A stretch of DNA of 8,116 nt, from the NCBI GenBank assembly GCA_031552335.1, contig JAVBMQ010000029.1, positions 1 to 8,116 of the forward strand, in the 5' to 3' direction. Source of the stretch: JAISFI01 sp031552335 (GTDB lineage: Bacteria; Bacteroidota; Bacteroidia; Bacteroidales; Azobacteroidaceae). Positions within the stretch are counted from its first letter, which is position 1, and the number at the start of each line of letters is the position of its first letter. Below are positions 5,987-8,116 of the stretch, piece after piece. The notes beneath the pieces were generated by a model. The model did no database searches and was not told the origin of the DNA. It worked only from the letters and a program-made list of their open reading frames with translations. The translations under genes were made by a program, and so were the position numbers.

Positions 5987-7504
5987 ATGCTGACACCCGA
6001 AGATTTAGAATTATTGCAGAGTAAAGATATTTCCCTGAAACAGATAGAAGAACAACTGGCTTGTTTTTCAACAGGATTTCCGTTTCTGGACATTACAGCT
6101 TCTGCTTCAGTAACCAAAGGAATTAAAAAAATTGAAGAAGACGAACAAGAGCATTATTTGCATATTTGGCACAGTTATTTATCCGAAAATAAAGAAATTG
6201 TAAAATTTGTACCTGCATCCGGCGCCGCCAGTCGCATGTTCAAAAATCTGTTTGAATTCTTAGATGCAAATTATGATGTTCCGCAAACATCTTTTGAAAC
6301 CAAATTTTTTGAAGAGATAGAAAAATTTGCTTTTTATGAAGATCTGGATCATATGTGTCTGGAAAATAACGGAAAAAACATCAAAGAATTAATATCTTCC
6401 AGAGCATTCAAAGCTATTGTCCGCAACCTTTTACAATTTAGCGGACTGAATTACGGACAATTACCAAAGGGTCTGCTGAAGTTCCATTCATATCCTGCAG
6501 GAGGACGTACTGCTATGGAGGAACATTTAATAGAAGGAGCTTTATATGCACGTAATGCCATGGGTGATGTAAAAGTACATTTTACCGTCTCCCCGGAGCA
6601 TCGTCCGCTTTTTGAATCCCTAACAGAGAAAAAAACACCATTTTACGAACAGGAATATGGGGTATATTATCAAATCAATTTCAGCGAACAAAAATCATCT
6701 ACAGACACCATTGCTGCTGATGAGCACAACCAACCATTCCGGGACAACGGTAAATTATTGTTCCGTCCGGGAGGACACGGCGCTTTGATAGAGAATCTGA
6801 ATGATATACAAGCTGATGTGATTTTTATCAAAAATATTGACAATGTAGTAAAAGATACTTTCAAAGAAAAGACTATATTATATAAGAAACTGATTGCCGG
6901 GGTATTGATCGATACACAAAAGAAAATTTTTGAATATTTAGAACTGATTGATTCGGGGAAATATACCCAGGAACAATTAAGGGAGATGTTGTATTTCTTA
7001 CAGAATGAACTCTGTATTAAAAATCCGGATACAAAAGTTTTGGAAGATGTAGAGCTGACTCTTTACATCAAATCAAAATTAAATCGTCCGATCCGTGTTT
7101 GCGGAATGGTGAGAAATGAAGGAGAACCCGGCGGAGGGCCATTTCTTGCTGTTAATCCCGACCATACCGTTTCTTTACAGATATTGGAAAGTTCCCAGAT
7201 AGATCTATCATATGTAGCTAAAAAGGCTATGTTTGAAGAAGGTACCCATTTCAATCCTGTAGATTTAGTTTGTGCCGTAAAAGATTATAGAGGCAAAAAA
7301 TTCAATCTTCCGGAATATGTAGATAAAAATACCGGATTCATATCCTTGAAGTCAAAAAACGGAAAAGAATTGAAGGCATTGGAGTTGCCCGGACTATGGA
7401 ATGGCGCAATGTCTGATTGGAATACCATTTTTGTTGAGGTACCCATTGAAACTTTTAATCCTGTAAAAACAGTGAATGATTTGTTAAAGAAAGAACATCA
7501 GTAA
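5987..7504 (+). CDS. DUF4301 family protein, possible sugar-nucleotidyltransferase-like enzyme
   Basis: A 505-residue cytoplasmic protein without signal peptide or membrane segments, matching the DUF4301 family (PF14134) as I know it from Bacteroidetes. Its function has not been established to my knowledge. Visible conserved blocks are FVPASGAASRMFK (74-86), SYPAGGRTAMEEHLIEGALY (168-187), HFTVSPEH (198-205), LLFRPGGHGALIENLND (257-273), VIFIKNIDNV (279-288), VRNEGEPGGGPF (375-386), HFNPVDLVCAVKDY (421-434) and the tail ELPGLWNGAMSDWNTIFVEVP (467-486). The glycine/arginine block near the start, a 'PGGHGAL' block and an 'I-K-N-I-D-N' block in this order resemble UDP-glucose/UDP-GlcNAc pyrophosphorylases (GT-A-like nucleotidyltransferases: G-x-x-x-R-M, P-P-G-H-G, and N-x-D-N). 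I infer a nucleotide-sugar activity, not shown. The start is supported by a -7 box 28 bp upstream. It is divergent from rel and is followed by the Uma2 gene after 27 bp. Confidence 0.85.
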   Translation: MLTPEDLELLQSKDISLKQIEEQLACFSTGFPFLDITASASVTKGIKKIEEDEQEHYLHIWHSYLSENKEIVKFVPASGAASRMFKNLFEFLDANYDVPQTSFETKFFEEIEKFAFYEDLDHMCLENNGKNIKELISSRAFKAIVRNLLQFSGLNYGQLPKGLLKFHSYPAGGRTAMEEHLIEGALYARNAMGDVKVHFTVSPEHRPLFESLTEKKTPFYEQEYGVYYQINFSEQKSSTDTIAADEHNQPFRDNGKLLFRPGGHGALIENLNDIQADVIFIKNIDNVVKDTFKEKTILYKKLIAGVLIDTQKKIFEYLELIDSGKYTQEQLREMLYFLQNELCIKNPDTKVLEDVELTLYIKSKLNRPIRVCGMVRNEGEPGGGPFLAVNPDHTVSLQILESSQIDLSYVAKKAMFEEGTHFNPVDLVCAVKDYRGKKFNLPEYVDKNTGFISLKSKNGKELKALELPGLWNGAMSDWNTIFVEVPIETFNPVKTVNDLLKKEHQ

Positions 7505-7531
7505 ACATATTAACCCTTAAACTAATTAAAC

Positions 7532-7990
7532 GTGACTATTGAAAAAAAACGTACTGAAAAAGTAAGAAATTACAAAGGAGATCCGCAAACAAAAATCCTG
7601 GATAATAAGGAATACCGGATTCCTGAGGGGGAGACCTGGGTATTGCATGATCCGGCCATTGCCTTTGGTCCTATTCATTTAGATATGAATAAGCATTATA
7701 CTTATGCTGATTATCTGACCTGGATGGATGAAATAAGGAGAGAACTGATTGAAGGGTTTGTCTATGTTATGTCGGCCCCTAATGAATTTCATGCAAGAAT
7801 TACTGCCAGGTGGACCTTCTTGACTACTTTTTTTGTCAAAAAGAAAAAAGGTAATTGCAGAATTTACCATGCCCCTTTTGACGTTCGCCTTCCCATTCAC
7901 GGAGAGAAAAAAAACGATGAAATTGAGAATGTTGTTCAACCCGACATTTGTGTTATCTGCGATTTATCAAAAATAGGTAGCGTAAATTAA
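7532..7990 (+). CDS. Uma2-family (DUF820) nuclease-fold protein, 3'-truncated, probable pseudogene
   Basis: A GTG-started frame of 152 codons. Residues 55-147 match the first part of the Uma2/DUF820 family (PF05685), a PD-(D/E)xK restriction-endonuclease-like fold: HYTYADYLTWMDE (55-67), RRELIEGFVYVMSAP (69-83), HAPFDVRLP (113-121) and VVQPDICVICDLSKI (134-148). Complete members go on with about 50-60 residues, including the 'P-D-L-V-x-E-x-L-S-P-S-T' block and catalytic E-x-K. Here the homology ends at SKI and the frame stops four residues later (GSVN), in sequence resembling an insertion-sequence end. No continuation is found in the other plus-strand frames up to 8116. E71 and D138 remain but the catalytic half is missing, so the product is probably inactive. 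Residues 1-50 are an extra N-terminal segment; a domain-only start at ATG 7685 is possible. It lies 27 bp after DUF4301, so it is likely co-transcribed. The role of Uma2 proteins in bacteria is unsettled. Confidence 0.75.
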   Translation: MTIEKKRTEKVRNYKGDPQTKILDNKEYRIPEGETWVLHDPAIAFGPIHLDMNKHYTYADYLTWMDEIRRELIEGFVYVMSAPNEFHARITARWTFLTTFFVKKKKGNCRIYHAPFDVRLPIHGEKKNDEIENVVQPDICVICDLSKIGSVN

Positions 7991-8116
7991 ACTGTGTCAG
8001 CTAAAATTTTATTCAAATACTCGGCTCGTTTTTCTCAATGGGTAATGTTGAGCCTGAGTTTTGTTGGTCAAAAACGGTTAGGGGTCGATCCCCTAATCGT
8101 TTTTTAATCAATGGTT
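7976..8116. mobile_element. Possible insertion-sequence end interrupting the Uma2 gene
   Basis: Uma2 homology stops sharply at about 7975. The sequence then reads GGTAGCGTAAATTAAACTGTGTCA (7976-7999; motif core from 7982), which resembles from memory the terminal repeats of IS256-type elements in Bacteroidetes. From there to the right edge there is no plausible gene: on the minus strand one frame is open from the edge for 33 codons to a TGA at about 8015-8017, but it runs through a terminator hairpin. The element itself, if real, lies beyond 8116. The opposite end and a target duplication cannot be seen. Confidence 0.35.
8070..8105. terminator. Strong intrinsic terminator, probably bidirectional
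   Basis: Complementary arms at 8070-8084 and 8090-8104 form a 15-bp stem with a single G-U pair around the loop TCGAT. The core is TTAGGGG/CCCCTAA. The stem is preceded by A5 and followed by T6, so it has the hairpin-plus-U-run form on both strands. On the plus strand it would end transcription coming from DUF4301 and the Uma2 remnant. Confidence 0.85.

Noticed and set aside
8015..8116. A minus-strand frame open from the right edge to a TGA near 8015, possibly the end of a transposase.
   Set aside because: It reads straight through a strong bidirectional terminator hairpin and its 33 residues match no transposase C-terminus I recognise.

Overview
The window looks like a stretch of a low-GC Bacteroidetes (probably Bacteroidales) chromosome; I cannot resolve the genus. 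The reasons are a DUF4301 protein (a family I know only from Bacteroidetes), a POTRA-less Omp85 barrel, AT-rich leaders without Shine-Dalgarno sequences, and -7 boxes of the Bacteroidetes TAnnTTTG type.

Layout. Positions 1-5891 are read almost entirely on the minus strand, and positions 5987-7990 on the plus strand. From left to right: the N-terminal 157 codons of a secreted or membrane PAP2-like phosphatase running off the left edge (1-473, minus); a small Omp85-superfamily barrel without POTRA domains (599-1663, minus); a 51-residue lipoprotein gene directly upstream of it (1675-1830, minus); an AT-rich region of about 800 bp (1831-2637) with three copies of a TCGCAA/TTGCGA inverted motif and one doubtful signal-peptide ORF (2114-2260, minus); a threonine aldolase (2638-3657, minus); a long RelA/SpoT homologue (3681-5891, minus); a 95-bp divergent promoter region centred on a perfect 9-bp inverted repeat; a DUF4301 protein (5987-7504, plus); a Uma2-fold gene cut off before its catalytic half (7532-7990, plus), where the sequence turns into what looks like an insertion-sequence end; and a strong, probably bidirectional intrinsic terminator (8070-8105).

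Transcription units. rel and the aldolase form a likely two-gene operon (23-bp gap) transcribed leftward. The lipoprotein and Omp85 genes (11-bp gap) are probably co-expressed as an envelope module, possibly with the phosphatase 125 bp further on. DUF4301 and the Uma2 remnant (27-bp gap) form the divergent rightward unit.

Main points of interest. The Rel protein has lost its HD hydrolase residues but keeps an intact synthetase domain with the RXKD motif of bifunctional enzymes. The rel/DUF4301 promoters share an operator-like palindrome. DUF4301 carries motifs reminiscent of UDP-sugar pyrophosphorylases. The tiny lipoprotein paired with an Omp85 barrel is a gene that size filters would miss. 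I see no CRISPR array, RNA gene or complete mobile element, and no clear evidence of a wholly new multi-gene system.
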